Assembly (NCBI GenBank): GCA_041751935.1
Contig: JBGSIA010000225.1
Location: forward strand, 8,707-72,706
DNA length: 64,000 bases
Source: JBBSJZ01 sp041751935
Lineage (GTDB): Bacteria; Planctomycetota; Planctomycetia; Pirellulales; Pirellulaceae
Direction: 5' to 3'
Positions within the stretch are counted from its first letter, which is position 1. Each line of letters begins with the position of its first letter. Shown here in pieces: positions 1-13,800 of this stretch. Under the pieces are notes generated by a model that saw only the letters and a list, made by a program, of their open reading frames with translations, was not told the origin of the DNA and ran no database searches. Made by a program: the position numbers and the translations under genes.

Positions 1-438
1 GGGATGATAGACAGCTGTGCCACCGAGATGCCATTTGCCGACCAGCGCAGTCGCATAGCCTGCATCGCGCAGACGATCCGCCACGGACTTCTCCTCGCGA
101 GGCAAGCCTATTTCGGGCGAGACATTCTTGGCGCCGATTGGGTTGAATTCGAAACCAAAACGAGTCTGGTAGCGTCCCGACATCAACGCTGCTCTCGATG
201 CTGCACAAAATGGCGCAGTGACGTAGCCGTTCGTGAATCGCACGCCTCCAGCCGCAAGTGCGTCGATGTATGGCGTCGGAACATCCTTGCCACCGTAGCA
301 CCCCGCCTCACCGTAGCCGAGATCATCAGCGATGATAAAAACGACATTGGGACGCGACTCCGATGCACTAACTACCGACAGCGGCGCGATATGCAGGGCG
401 GCGATCAGAATGAAAAAACTTTGCATCGATTTAGTCAT
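1..438 (-). CDS. Sulfatase, N-terminal part (cut by left window edge)
   Basis: The 146 visible codons encode a hydrophobic signal peptide (about residues 8-26) followed by the start of an arylsulfatase-type alkaline phosphatase fold. The metal-binding Asp pair lies in IIADDLGYG (D38/D39). The sulfatase signature FCAASRAALMSG places the Cys that would become formylglycine at residue 78, in the CxASR variant of the usual CxPSR. The segment VGKWHLGG, also typical of the family, follows near the cut. The protein should be exported and hydrolyse sulfate esters, probably on a polysaccharide; the substrate cannot be told. The start at 438 is preceded by a GGTAGGAATA stretch that can act as ribosome binding site. 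The rest of the gene lies left of the window. It is separated from the PEP-CTERM gene by 666 bases, so it is probably transcribed on its own. Confidence 0.93.
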   Translation of the reverse strand, partial: MTKSMQSFFILIAALHIAPLSVVSASESRPNVVFIIADDLGYGEAGCYGGKDVPTPYIDALAAGGVRFTNGYVTAPFCAASRAALMSGRYQTRFGFEFNPIGAKNVSPEIGLPREEKSVADRLRDAGYATALVGKWHLGGTAVYHP

Positions 439-1104
439 TATTCCTACCGTTCTAAATGCGAATGGTGTTTGTAACCTTGCTGCGGCTAAATAACTTGCGA
501 ACCGCCAACTGTTGTCTTTCTGAACTATACCCAAGGTTCGTCGGTGCGACAGCGGTGTTGACATAGTTTGCGTAGCGTGCCTTAAGTTCTCGCAGTGTGC
601 TTCGATTCTGTTCAGCGAGACTGGTCTTCTCCGAGGGGTTCGTCCCGCATGAGTTGATTACACTGGATTAGAATTCTAGCTTTAGCAACAGGCGAAGCGA
701 AAGTGTGCATTGCAAGTAACGCTTTCACGGGTCGATTTGCCGCGAGAACGAATCAAGGTTGCTTGAAAGAATCACAACCCGAATTGTAAGCGACGGATTC
801 TCGGGCAATCCCGCGCATACGCGTCGGGCTACGATGCCGCATCAGTCGTTCTCCCAGTACAAGTTTCGCCAGCAAAACTCACGTCAACACGAAAATTTAT
901 CTCTGTACGTTATCGGACGGACGAACGTTGTGGAGGAATCATGAATTCAAACTCCCAGCACGATCTCCAACGCTTTCCCGAGTCTGTGTGCCGGCATCGT
1001 TGACTTAGGAACCTTCGTAAAAACGCGACTTCGCACCAAACTCAAACCCTGGTTAAGTTTCCGCCGTTCACAACCATACCTGGGGTTTGTTAATTAGCCG
1101 AATT
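439..1104. other. Intergenic region, 666 bases
   Basis: This stretch lies between the end of the PEP-CTERM gene and the start of the edge sulfatase, both on the minus strand. It should hold the sulfatase promoter, but I could not identify -35/-10 boxes with any confidence. No hairpin with a T-run, no RNA gene and no conserved protein was recognised. A 61-codon plus-strand frame (759-944) has no recognisable features. One very short plus-strand frame with a good Shine-Dalgarno is listed separately. Confidence 0.5.
941..1003 (+). other. Very short reading frame (20 aa) with strong Shine-Dalgarno
   Basis: GGAGGA at 932-937 stands 3 bases before an ATG that opens a 20-codon frame ending in TGA at 1001. 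Such a strong ribosome binding site is uncommon in this window. It may be a relic of a gene whose body is lost, a leader peptide with no visible downstream gene on this strand, or chance. No protein family is recognised. Confidence 0.15.
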
Positions 1105-1824
1105 TTATGGAGATGGCGTCGATATGCGTCGGCGTCGATAGGTTTTCCCAGCTACCCCAAGGGCACCAGCAAGTAGTATCATTGACGAGGGTTCAGGAAC
1201 AGCACTTGCACCGACTTGAATTGTTCCCGAACTCGATGTGAATGCGAGAAAGCCGAGCGAATCATCAAACACGTTCGCTTGATCAGCGTTCTGAAATTTT
1301 GCTTGAACAAGAGAGATTTGATACGTTCCACTTGCGGCAACGCCGAGCTGAAATTGTTCAATTTCTAGACGTGCCAAAAGTTTTAAATCTGAACCAACGG
1401 TGATGTTGGAATATGAGAAAGTGTTCACGTCGAATGTAGAATCTCCACCGAACAGCTCAACAGTGTTTGGAAACTGGCGGATTGCAACGAAATTATCCAA
1501 ACTTGCTATAGGTGAAAACACATAATTCGCTGCAAGTTGCTCTGAGTTTGTTTGACGTACTGCCGAGTTCGCATCGTTGATATCAAGATCTGGAAGAAAG
1601 CGAACTACACCGGTGGGCAATCCGGAAGTCAAGGCGATATCAAATCGATATTCGGCGAAAGCGAAGTCGGCATCACCAGCATCGGAACTGATAAATACAT
1701 CCATCGACGCGCTGGAGTTTGGCGACAGGACAAGCGTTGGACCAAATTCAATTACCAGCGCAGCTAGCGCTGTGGGGCTACCAAGCGCAAGCTGCGCCAA
1801 GATGCCCAAGAACAGAAATCGCAT
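1105..1824 (-). CDS. PEP-CTERM sorting-domain protein, secreted beta-sandwich
   Basis: This 239-residue protein has an N-terminal signal peptide (about residues 1-21, ending in ALA) and a classic C-terminal PEP-CTERM tail: the motif VPEPSS, a short hydrophobic segment and an arginine-rich end (RRRR). Such tails are recognised by exosortase, which anchors or releases the protein at the cell surface; no exosortase gene is in the window. The middle (about residues 22-205) is Ser/Thr/Asn/Asp-rich with alternating hydrophobic residues, consistent with a beta-sandwich. Two stretches (VFISSDAGDADFAFAEYRFD and LLARLEIEQF) resemble the strands of cohesin-like folds, but this is a weak resemblance seen by eye. 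The start codon lies 31 bases after the stop of the giant dockerin-bearing gene on the same strand, so the two are probably co-transcribed. A role as partner or anchor of the giant protein is inference. Confidence 0.88.
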   Translation of the reverse strand: MRFLFLGILAQLALGSPTALAALVIEFGPTLVLSPNSSASMDVFISSDAGDADFAFAEYRFDIALTSGLPTGVVRFLPDLDINDANSAVRQTNSEQLAANYVFSPIASLDNFVAIRQFPNTVELFGGDSTFDVNTFSYSNITVGSDLKLLARLEIEQFQLGVAASGTYQISLVQAKFQNADQANVFDDSLGFLAFTSSSGTIQVGASAVPEPSSMILLAGALGVAGKTYRRRRISTPSP

Positions 1825-1855
1825 GAAGGATCTTTCGAGTGGAAAGCAAGAGTGG

Positions 1856-4800
1856 TTAATCGTCTAGGTAAGCAAGCAGCCCAGCGGCCAAATGTTTGTT
1901 CGCGGTCTTTTGAGCATTGGTGATATTGCGATCGAGGGTATTCACGGTTCCACTACCATCAATGTCACCATTCAGGTTTGCGCCGGTTCGGCCATTCTGC
2001 TGCGTCACCAAGGCAACATCGGCGGCATCGACTTTGGCGTCACCGTTGGCGTCGCCAAGAATTCGCGTGAACTCAAATGCGGCGTCAACTGCATCCAGGT
2101 AGTCTCCATCGCCATTACCATCGACCCGAATTCGGTAGAATCCATCGCCCGCATTACTGACACGGCTACCGGTGATACCGTTGGACCCGAAATCCAATCG
2201 CAAACGGTCGCCAACTTTGGTCGCACCGAAACTGGTGCTAACGCTCGTTCCTGTTCCCGGAGTAACGTCTGTCGCGTCGAGGGCAAATTTCTCGATCGCG
2301 AAGGGATTCAGCAACAGCAATTCATTCAGTCCGGCTTCGCTGTTGAACAGCACGTCGACGTATCGAATGAAGGAGCGTTGTTGAAGGCCTAGCTGAACGT
2401 CGATCCCAGTGGCCATCAGGCCGACAGTGGCGAACGTCTGAGTCACAATGACATCTTGCGAATGATCCGTCGGTGGCAACTCCACGTTGCCGGCGCTATC
2501 TCGTCCAAGACTGAAGAAGCGGTATTTGTGAGCGACTCCATCGGTGCGACCTTGATAGTTCGTTGAAGCCGCGTAAACCCCTTGTGGGTTCGCTGTTCCG
2601 GCAGATGCAGTACCGATAAACTCTGCCGTACCATCGTCAATGGAAACGTAGAAGTCGATATGCAATAGTTGTCCGCCGCCTGAATCAGTACCAGTCGCAG
2701 AGAGAGTAAACAGTCCTGCGGTCGTCGCCGAAGCAGTGCCTATCCGTGTCACGGGAGCCTCAAAGTCGCCGACCTGAATTAACGTGTCTGCCGTGATTGG
2801 CTCGCTCTCTTCGTTGCCTGCGGCATCGCGGGCAACGCTGCGGATAAAGTAGGTTTGGTTGCTCGCTGCGTGAAAGACAAACGAAGGTGCGGATGCCGGA
2901 ATTGTCGCCATTTTCAAAAACGCCCCGCCAGCGACTCCAACGTAGATGTCGTACTCGAGTGTCCCGGTAACATCACTCCCCACAGGACCACTGGGATCGA
3001 TTCCGACGATTGAGATCGGAATGTCCAGCGATGAGGCATTTGTCGGGAGTGGCATCACACTACTAGTGGGCGCGGTTGTGTCGTGGGCTAGTACCGTGAT
3101 GTCGAACGATGTGTCGACAAAGGCTCCTCCAGCGTCCGTGGCTCGGATCGTGATTGTCGCGGCACCCGTCAGTGCGGGATCGATGGTTAGATACAGTTTT
3201 CCGTCGCTAACAGATGTCGCGACTAGTGCCGAATGTGTATTACTCAAGACGCTGTACTGCAACTCGGAAGTCGGCCCATCAACATCATCGAACACCTGCC
3301 TGAGGTCCGCATGGCTGGTTGCAAAGGTGAAGCCTTGGAGAACGGTTCGGCTATCGATCGGTTGAACGACTGTCGGTGTTTGATTCGGGAGCACATTGAC
3401 AAGGAACATCGCCGACGACATGCCGGTACCATCGAGCACGTCGACTTTCACCTGATACACGCCGGGCGTCGCGTAAACATGATTCAGCGAAAGACTCTTC
3501 GTTAGCGGATTGATCGTGATCGGCTCCGCGACGCCCAGTCCGCCCAGATCGTAGTTGGCGGTAGTTGTCCAATTGTCCTTACCAGAATCGGTGAAGAACA
3601 ATGTGCGAGTGAAGATACGCCCCGCAGCGATAGTCGCATCGGCCTGTGTCAATAACGCCGGTGCGATATTGTTGATCGTGACATGCAGCGATTGTGAGGT
3701 CGTATCCGTACCATCGGAAACTCTTAATTCAACGTCATAACCTCCGGCATCATCGGTACTAAATGCGAGTTCAAAATGGAACGATCCATCGCTGGCGATC
3801 ACAACCGGATATTGACTTCCGGGGTCATTGAAGACCGTCGACCGTCGAACGATCGCTACCGCCGTTAGATCATCCACACCAACGTCAGTGACACTGCCGG
3901 TGAATGCGATTGCGGCACCTTCATTGCCGCTAGACGGGCCGGTAAAGCTGACAATCTGTGAGGCGAAGTTGCCGACGTTGACGACCAATGAATACTCGCT
4001 GCTACCACCATCAACGTCGTGGATTCGACCACGTAGCGTGTACACTCCGTCCTGTGGGAAGCTGACCGGCAGGATGGCCTCTACGACATTCTCGACTTCG
4101 AACACTCCATCGCCGTCCAGGTCGTAGCTGTAAGTGAATCCGGCTGCAGCATCGAGTGCCGAAGCATCAGCTGGCATGGTGAATTGGACCGATAAAACTG
4201 TGTCGCCCTCGGTCACCGCGGATGAAGTGGAAAGTCCAAAGACTGCCGATGGTGCAACGTTGCTCGCCGTTAGGGTGCGAACATAGTCTCGCGCTGCGCC
4301 GTCTTGGTCCTGGACGCGGAACCGCACGTCGTAGGTCCCTTGGCTGGGTAGATTGATATCGACATTGGTCTGCAACGCGTCCACGATTTCAAACGAGCCA
4401 TCGTCGTTCACGTCAACGCTGAATGATAGTCCGGCGGCGATGTCGGCAAGGCCGTCTATTAGCGATGTGAACGCTATCGGATTAAGACCTTCGCGAACGA
4501 ATGTTGGTAAGGCAATTGATGCAGCCGGCGCGATGTTGATCGCTGTCACGTAGGTCGATTGCGAACTGAAACCACCGTCGCTGTCGGTAACGCTCAGTGT
4601 TGCGCGATACTCGCCTTGATCATCCGGCGTGAAGGTGATGCTCAAACCGTTACCGGAAGAGAATGGTTGGCCGTTCTTGGAAACTTCCCAAGCAAAAGTA
4701 TGAGTGTCGTTGGGACCGGCGTCGGTGAAGCTGCCAGTCAACGTCACTGGAGTACCTTCGTCGACGGTGAAGTTCTGGCCGACCGACATGAACTGGGGAT

Positions 4801-7800
4801 TGCGGTTAACAATGGTGAGCATGCCCGAATCGACTGTGATTCCGCCGTCATCATCGCTGACTCGAACGGAGACGTTCTGGGTAGTGTGACTGTTTGCAAA
4901 ACCGAGTGAAACAAGTTGCGACCAGGTGACAGTTGGACTGCTTCCTACGGCGTCGTCAAATAGGCCGTCGGCGTCAAGATCCCAGGCATAGTTAAGTGGT
5001 TCACTTGGACCTGCCGGATCGGTGGCGATTGCTGACAATTGCAGGTCGTCGCCTTCGATGCTCGTATAAGGCCCACCGATGGAGACGAATGGTCCTTGAT
5101 TGACGATGGTGAGAGTAAAAGGCGACAGGCTCACTACCTTGCCGTCTACATCAGCAAATTCTCGTACAGAGATGCGAGCCGACAATTCTCGCGGACCATC
5201 GCTGATCCCAGCGTCAACTAAATAGTACCAAGGAATGTAAATTTCGTACGGAACGGCGAATTGCACATCGTCAGCACTGTCAAATCGACCGTCACCGTCG
5301 ATGTCAAAATCGAGAAAGAATACAAGCGGATCGACATCAAACGCATCGACGGGAATCTGTAGCAACTCGCCTTCGTTTAAGAAAATGGGGTTCAGATCGG
5401 CAGAAATGATCGGTGCCAAGTTGCGAGCGATGACGACTTGGGTTTGCGTAAATTCATAGTACGTAGCAGCTCCTGGGGCCGACGAAACGACGAGCGTAAC
5501 CAGATAGTCGCCTTGATCCAGTGGTGTAAATTCCGCGGTGGGAACATTCCCTGGATCATCGAAATAGAGCGATTCACCGTTGGTGCTGTTGACCGACCAT
5601 TGGTACTGCGGATCACTCAACGCTGGGCTAATTGCAGCCAACAATCGCACTAATTGTCCTTCATCGGCAGGTGGAATCAATGTCGTGGCGCCATCAGTCG
5701 TCACACTGATTTGTACTTGCTTTTCGTCGCTGAAATTAAATCGCTGCAAATGAGTTTGACTATCGGCGATGATCCCACTGTATTGCGTGACATACTGTGT
5801 CCACGCCGGGTCGGTGGCTTGCCTTACGGATATGGGAGTCGTCGACCAAGAAACATTAATGAAGGCAAAGTCACCATTTCGGTCGGTGAGTGTCGTTTGA
5901 TCTGGAATATTATCGCCATTTGTATCGAGATAAATCTCCCAGCCCTCGGTTCCTTGTCCAGTCAACTGGTCGGTCCTGGTACCATAGATACCCGTTACCG
6001 GGCCAACATAGACGTCTTGAATGGCCGTAGTCAGGCGGCCACCGCCGCTGGTGAATTCGTTCGCTGACACGAGTACCTTTTTCAGCCCATCGGCGGCGCC
6101 ACCAAGTGGGCGCAACGATCTGTTGCTGCCGCTACCGATCACTTGAACGCCATCACCCAAGATACTGGTGATACCGGCTCCTGCATCTGGTGACGATGCG
6201 GTGTTGCCAGTGCCACCAATGGCATCGCCGAATTCGGCATGATGCGGTGCACCGTTGGCGTAGATGTCAGCAACTTGAGAACTGATCAACGCTTGACCAT
6301 AGAGTCCAAGTTCGTCAATGCGTCCGGCGAAGAATAAACCGGTATAAATGGCCGGTACATTAAACCCGCCGATTTGCAGCGGATGGTTATATACCGTAAT
6401 TGGACCTGACGGCGCGGCTGTATTGTTCAGGACTCCATTGATGTAGATGCCATAGAAACCTCCAGCGAATGAATGGTAGACGACGGCAACGTGGGTCCAT
6501 TGATTGAGCGGAATCGATGACAACGAAGTAACATAACCAACATTTGGCAAGAACATTCGCATGCGACGATCGTCCAGCATATAGAGTTGATATCCTTCGA
6601 CTTTCCCAGCGATGAGGCCAATTTGGCTGGCTGTTGGATTCACCCAGGCCTCGATTGTGATCTGCGAGCTCGGGTTTTGTGTGGCATGATTAGGAATGCT
6701 GATATAGTCATTGACGCCGTCAAACGTGAAGGCTTGGCGGTCCGTGTTGACACCCGTGGTGTAGCTTGCGCCGCTTGTGGCGGTACCTATGACACCTGTA
6801 ACCACATCGCGAGCGTTTCCTTCACCACGCCACCAACCGATGATATTTGCCGGACGAGCGGAATCGCGAGCACTATCAACGGCAATGAAACTTTCCGCTT
6901 CATCGTCGAATGTATATTGGGCTCGCAAGAAAGGCTCATAGCTGGTCAGTCGCAGGCTGCGATCGACGCTGATTTGCGTACTTGTTCGTGCTTTGGACCA
7001 AATGCGAACTTCATCCATGGAACCTACAAAGCCGCCGGACGGGGCGTAGGCTCCTCTGACCGCACCCTGCGATTGCCCCAACACCACGCTGTCAAGTGAT
7101 ATGCTGCCGGATGTAATCGAAGGTGAGCCGACCGCTTGTCCGTCGACGTAGACCGTTGCTGTTGCGGATGCGTTTCCAAGGTTATTTAGCGCTACATACA
7201 AATGATGCGGTTTGCCATCGGTCAATGTCGTTCCCGCATTGACAGCAGTACCTAACGATCCAATTGCCAGTGAGATCAATGTACCGGTGATCCCGTTGAT
7301 ACTTGTCGTACCAATGCGCAGTAGATTGGTCCCATTACTGGCCACTGCCGAAAGCAGCGTTTGCGCTGATGTTTTGGAGGTGGTAAACCAGAACTCAAAG
7401 GCAACTTCGGGTGAGGCGTATTGCTGCAACGTCGACGGCAACACGACCGCATCATCTCCACTGAAGTAGCGGCTCCCGACATTGACATCCTTGACCAGGG
7501 GTTGGTAACTAAATGAGACCGCACTGCCATCAGGGTCGGAGCCGATCGGTGCCACGTATCCTGGGACCGTGGACAAATCCGTTATTTCTCCGCTAACAAT
7601 TTGAATCGGCGTCGTCCGATTGATGGTTGGAGCATTAGGATCGCTGGTGTATTGCAGCTCTCGCCACGGTGTAGCACCATTATGATCCTCAATCGCCGGT
7701 TCCAAAGCGTCTGCCACTAACGCCACGGCGTCGTTACCCAGCGGATTGTTGGTGAGATCCAAAAGCTCCAGTGGTTTTTTTGGATCGATTCTTATCAATC

Positions 7801-10800
7801 GAACGCCGTCCGCAACGAGCAGTCCGTTGGCGGCGTCAATACCCGGTTCATGCACTAGGCTGACGGATGCGGAACCTGTATTGCTGGCCCCGGGCGCGCT
7901 GATGACCTGGATGGTTGCGATCGATTGCCAGATCTTATTGCCCAGATACTCTCCACGGGGAGCGAGCCGTTGGTCGACCTGGGCCGTGGTGACTGTATTA
8001 AAAGCATAGCCTTCTTCGTAGTGCTCTGCGTTACTGACCTCGAATCTCGCATTCGAAGCTCGATTGTCGAACTCCGGCCAAGTCACCACCACTTCATATT
8101 CGCCCGGTTCTAGGCCAGTGAATTGCCACGTGGCGGACGACGCTTCGTTAGGGTTCACGGCATGAAAAAGGTAGTCGCCGTTGACCACGCCAGTCGCGTG
8201 CTGGATGTTGCTCTGCCAGTTACCAATAGTAGTGAAGCTGGTCCCCGCGGAGACCTGGTTGAACGCCGGTGAGTTGTCCGCGAAGTATTGGTCGGCTAAA
8301 GCATCTATACGAGAGATTCCATTGTTGGCAAGATAGACCTGCTCAAGCGAATGGAGGCCGGATAAAGCAGTGATATCGGCTACGTTTGAATCGTTAAGAC
8401 TTAACGTGCGCAATGCGGTCAACTGCGACAACGGATCAAGCGGCACGACGTAGGCAAGGCCATCGGCACTGAGAAAGTTCAGCTCTTTCAAATCGACCAA
8501 GGGTGCAAAGCTCGTGACCCCGATGCTGGTGTTGTAGCCATCGAGTGACAGGCCTTTCAATTCATGGAGCAGCGCCAACGGTTCTAGGAAATCGATATAC
8601 GCGAAATCGAACGAAAGGTATTCCAGCCGCGAAGGTCCCAGGGGAGCACCGGCATTGATCGCCGCAACACTTGTGGCGACCTGAAGAGCATAGATATCTC
8701 CCGGGTCTGTTCCCGATAGATTGAGGGAACGCAAGTTGATCGCATGTTCGAGTCCGGTCAAATTACTGAATGTCGTATAACCCAAATCCAGTTCGACAAG
8801 ACTGGCCAAATCGCTACTGTGAATAGGGCGGGCCAGCTTTGGATTGAGATTGGGATCGGAAGTCCAATGGGTGGTCGTCGCTATGTCAAGTATTTCGGCC
8901 AGCTTCCTTCGCAGCGCCGGGTCGTACAACTCAACTACAGGATCTAGTTGGGCCGTGAGAATATTGCCGAATGATTCCGCTGCGGAAACATTGACCAACG
9001 CAAAGTCTTCAACCGCGTTCCAATCGCGAGGTTCAGGACCTGACAACACTTTCTGACGAATGGGAGCGGTTGATTCAAGAAACAACACGTCGGTCACGAA
9101 CAAATCGCGTCCTGAGCCGCCGAAAAGTCGATCGAGATCACTGTTACCATTGAGCGTGTCATCGCCATCGTCGCCGCGCAAGACATCGCGATCGTTGAGC
9201 TCGTACTGAGGTCGAGTTTGACCTGCTGCCGGAGCGCCAATCTCAATCGTGAATGGCAAATCCTGTGACAGCGGCGTGGGTGAGTTAACGCGTACGTAAT
9301 AGGTACCGGCATCGTAACTGCGAGTATCGACGAGTGGCTTGGCGGATGCCAATTGGTCGCCAACATCGTTGTATACGTCGAACAGCACTCCTGGGCTTGG
9401 TGTCACGACCAAGCGAGTGTTCCCTGGGCCTCCGGGTAGCGCACCATAAACTTTTTCGGCCAATGACTGCTGAATGTAAAGTTGCACATTGGGCGTTACC
9501 GTGGATAGCCGCACGGTCAGTCTTGTTTTGCCAGTGCGCAAAGCTTCCCGCACGGCATCCTGAATTCCATCAAACAGTTCAAGGTGGTGAACACCGCTGG
9601 AGGCCGAAATGGTTGATTGAAACTGGAATCGTGCTGTCGAACTTAGATCGATTACATCGAGGGCGCCATCTCCTTCGTCGAACAAAGTTTCGACTGATAG
9701 AACCAGTCCTAAGTTCTGGTCAATCCGCAACACCGAATCGGAATTGGCGCTCCACAATTCTAAACCGTTCCCGTCATCCGCGTTAAACAACAATCGATCT
9801 GTGCCGCCGACTAAGAAAGTTGAAACGTCGCTGAAGCCACCAGCGCTGCCCGGTTGAAACTCCTTGACTAATACCGTTCCATCGGTCGTTCCATCGGTTT
9901 TCCAAAGTTCACGATTGGTGGAGGCCGCACCTTGGTAAGCCGTGAAATACAAGGTGTTACCAACCACGGCGAACTGGCCGGGGTCGCTGGACTCCGTGTC
10001 GCGTCCGAACGCTGGCTGCTTGTTGATGTCGCGCAACAAATGAGTGCCCTCGGGCGTGCCATCGGTGATCCAGACTTCGTTTCCATACGGACTACTGGTG
10101 AACGTTGACGAGAAGTTTGCCGAAAACACCAATCGCGGGCCCTGTCCAAAATCGACTATGGTAAAGTTAGCGATGTTTACATCCAAAGCGTTAGGTCCGT
10201 CGAAACCTAAATCCGCTACCAAAACCGCCTGGGTACCTCCATTCGGGATGGCACAAATCATATTTCCCTGGGTAAATACCAGTGTTCCGCCAAGATCATA
10301 TAATTCACGCGGACTGCCTTGTTGCGAGGATTCGTTTGCGGTGACTGGGTCGACGATCGTATCACTACCATCGCGAGTCACACGCCAGAGGCTGCGAAAT
10401 TCATCGGCAAGATTGTCTTGCGCCGTAATGTACAGCGCTGTACCAGCAACGCCGCCAATGGCAAGCAGCTCGCCTTCGGCATAGAGATCCGTAAGTTCTT
10501 CGATCGCCTGAGAGGTCTCGATGTCATAACGGTACAGCACGCGATCACCCGCAGATCCGTCAGCGACAAAAAACAGGTTCGCTTGATCGACTTCGGTGCC
10601 AAGGTCAAAGCGATTCAAATGGGAGACGTTATTGGCCGGTTGGCCGTTCGCCAAAACGAGAGTCGGCGTCTGGCCCATGAGCATCGAATACAAATAGCCG
10701 TTCGATGTGAACCAAACCGTATTGCCGCTCTCGACGACTTCACCGAGGGAGTCGATGTCACTGGCGATAGTCCGTGGCTCAAGCCCCTCGCCGTCGACGG

Positions 10801-13800
10801 TCCAGAGGCTATCTCCAGAGATGAAATACAAATGGTTTCCGGCTAAACGGAAATCTTTTGAGCCGGTGATAAACCCGGAACTCACTCGGTGCGTCCCTGC
10901 GGCGGTGCCATCGGTTTGCCAGAGTACATTACCGAATCCAGCAAAGGGTGTTGCGAAGTACAGCGTATTACCTAAGACAGCTCTCAGATTGGGATTGCTT
11001 GGATAAGATGTGGGCAACCCGAATGCCAGCGAAGAATAATCGAGATCAATGCCTGCCGTCGCCTGAGCATCCTCACGCAACCGTAGAACGCTCGATAAAT
11101 CAAATTCCAGCAGGCCGGCGAAGTTCTGGTCACTAATCATGACGTTGTTCGCGACGAACGGCGCAATTGGGAACGGATTGCCCGTGGAGACATTGAATGT
11201 CTGGGCCGCGTTTGCGCGAATCGCGTAGGGATCCGTCGCATACGGAGAGACGCCGATGTAGTTGCCCGGTAAGCCATCGCCGAGTGACGTGTATCGGAAC
11301 CAACTCTCATTGCTCACAGCGGACAACGTACGATTGAACTTTGCGGGTTGGCCGGTCGCCTGATCAACCACATAGTCGCCACTGCCGGTGATGGTTTGAT
11401 TGCCAAGTAGGTCGAACTGAGTCGGCAAAGAACCTTGTTGCGGTCGGCCGTGGATGACATACACACGCCCTGCATCAATTTTCAACGAACCGTTAACCAC
11501 GTCTGCGGTCGATGCGCCCGACAACAGATCGTCGCGTCCATCCCCGTCAATGTCCGGTGCCAGTGACGACGAAATTCGATCGAGCACTCCTGAGCTGGAG
11601 TCCGAGGTGATCGTGACGTCTGCATCAAGGAGCAGGTCAAGTTGCGTTGCCAGAGCTGGGTCTGCGATATTCCAAAACAGGTAGACGGTACCGGTGATCG
11701 CAGTGCCGCCTGTCGAAGTGCGGATGGTTTCGAGTACCGCCAAGTCCGCTTGACCGTCGCCATCGAAATCACCAGAAACAGGTGTCAATGTAATGTCAAG
11801 ACCGCCTGTTGAACCACTACGACTGATCGTGCGAATCGAGCTGTTCACACCCGTGGCCGTACCGCCAAGGTGAATCGAAATCATTCGATCCGCAGAGGTG
11901 CCGGTAACTCGTGCCACTGTTGCAAAGTCGTCATAACCGTCCGGCGTCGGAGAGCTTGTGGTTGTCGTTCCAACGACCAACTTGCGGCCAATATCGCCCA
12001 GAGCGAAGATATTATGCGTGCGGTTGGGATTAGCCGATGGCACAGTGAAAGTCTGCATCGCCGCGGATGCGATGCTGGTGTTTGCAAAACTCGTGCGGCC
12101 GGCGATCACCCATCCGTCAGTTCCACTGTTGATCGCAACATCGTCGAGTCCATCGCCGTTAACATCACCAACTCCCTCTGCGCGGTAGTTGAAGGTATTT
12201 GACGGCCCGCCGAAATAGCCCAGCGCAGTGAGCGACCCGGCCGATTGCCCATCGGCGGCGAGTAAACTGGCTCCAGAGAAAACCGTCAACAAGGGGATTT
12301 TTGGAGCTCCGAACACTCCAAAAGTTTGCTCTTCGAAGACGGCAAAGTCACGAGCTCCGCTACCGTTCCAATCCAGTCCAAAGACCTGGACTTGGAGAGA
12401 CGGAAAGGCTTGTTGATTGAGCGGTGTAGCGCTACTGAGTCGAACGTGCTTGACGGCGTCCTGGTTGCTGACCGTCAGTTCCACGTCGTTTAGATTTCGC
12501 GGCAGAAGCGGGCCACCATAAATGATTTCAAACTCTAGGACGGTGCTGCGACGATAAAACAACAAATCGTTTGTTCCCAGCGCGTCGCCGTCGAGATTCA
12601 CCAACGATTCAGCCAAGTTGACGAGATTGGAACCAGGCACCGTTCGATCGACGATGATGTCAGCCCGATCACGGACATTATCGGAGCCATCAAAAGATTG
12701 AGGACCGTAAAAAATATAGTAGGCTTGATCACTTTCGATCGCAAAATCGTCGTGACGATCGCCGTTGATGTCGCCTAAATTGCGAGGAGTGCCAAGTCGC
12801 TCGTTGTTCAGCGTGCCCTCGATGACTGCGGCGCTTACGATATCGTGCGCTGCCGTCGTGGCGTCGCGCAGATTGAGCTGGCGAATTGGATTAGCAGGCA
12901 GGGTCGGTAGTGGAATCGCCAATTCGTACTGATACGAGTCGCTGAAGTCTGACGCAATGAAGGTAGCGGGATTGGCAACCAACGGCTTGCCGTAGTGAAT
13001 CGTTAATTGTCGACCGGCGATGGTGTCCGCAATCGCGAAATCGTCCAGTTCATCCAAGTTGATGTCGCCGAGACTCGCAAAGAAAAACGATTGCAGATCC
13101 ACCCCGGGTTCGTATAGCGGAGAGTGCGGTTCGATGACCAAATCCGGCTTGCTGAACAAATTCCCGCCGACCGTCGTTGCGCCATAGTATATTTCTCCAA
13201 CCAAATGTTCTTCGTCAGTGCCGGCTTCGGTTACGCGTTGAACGTGGGCTCGTTTGATCACACCCAGTTCATCAGCACCGACGCCATCCAGGTTACCCAG
13301 CGGCACCGCGTAGCCACTTGGAAGTTCTGTTACAACCGTACTGTCGCTCAATGAGAAAGTATGGCCTCCTGCGGAGATTGCACCGCCAGAGACGATGTAA
13401 ACAGGGTAGTCGCTCAGGTACTTGTTATTGAGTATCAGATCCGGAAACGCTCCGGCAGCATCGGGGATCACATTTCCGGCAGTGCTCAAATCATAGGAAG
13501 ACAACGAAGCACCGCTGATCGTCGCGAACTTGATTGTACTTGCCTGATAAGTCTCGCCTGGCGTCCAAGGATAGGCACCGCCGGAAAACACGAACACCTT
13601 GTCACCATTGCCTGATCTGGCAATCGTGGCGAACTCTGGTTTACCATCATTGCCCGTCAAGTCGCCAATGGTCGCGACAGAATGTCCGATATCGTTGGTA
13701 CCCGATCCCGCAATCCGCGCGAGTTGCGTGGAGGCTTGAAGCTCCACTCGTTCGATCCGCAGTTCTACATCGTCAACATAAAAACCTTCAAATTGGTTGT

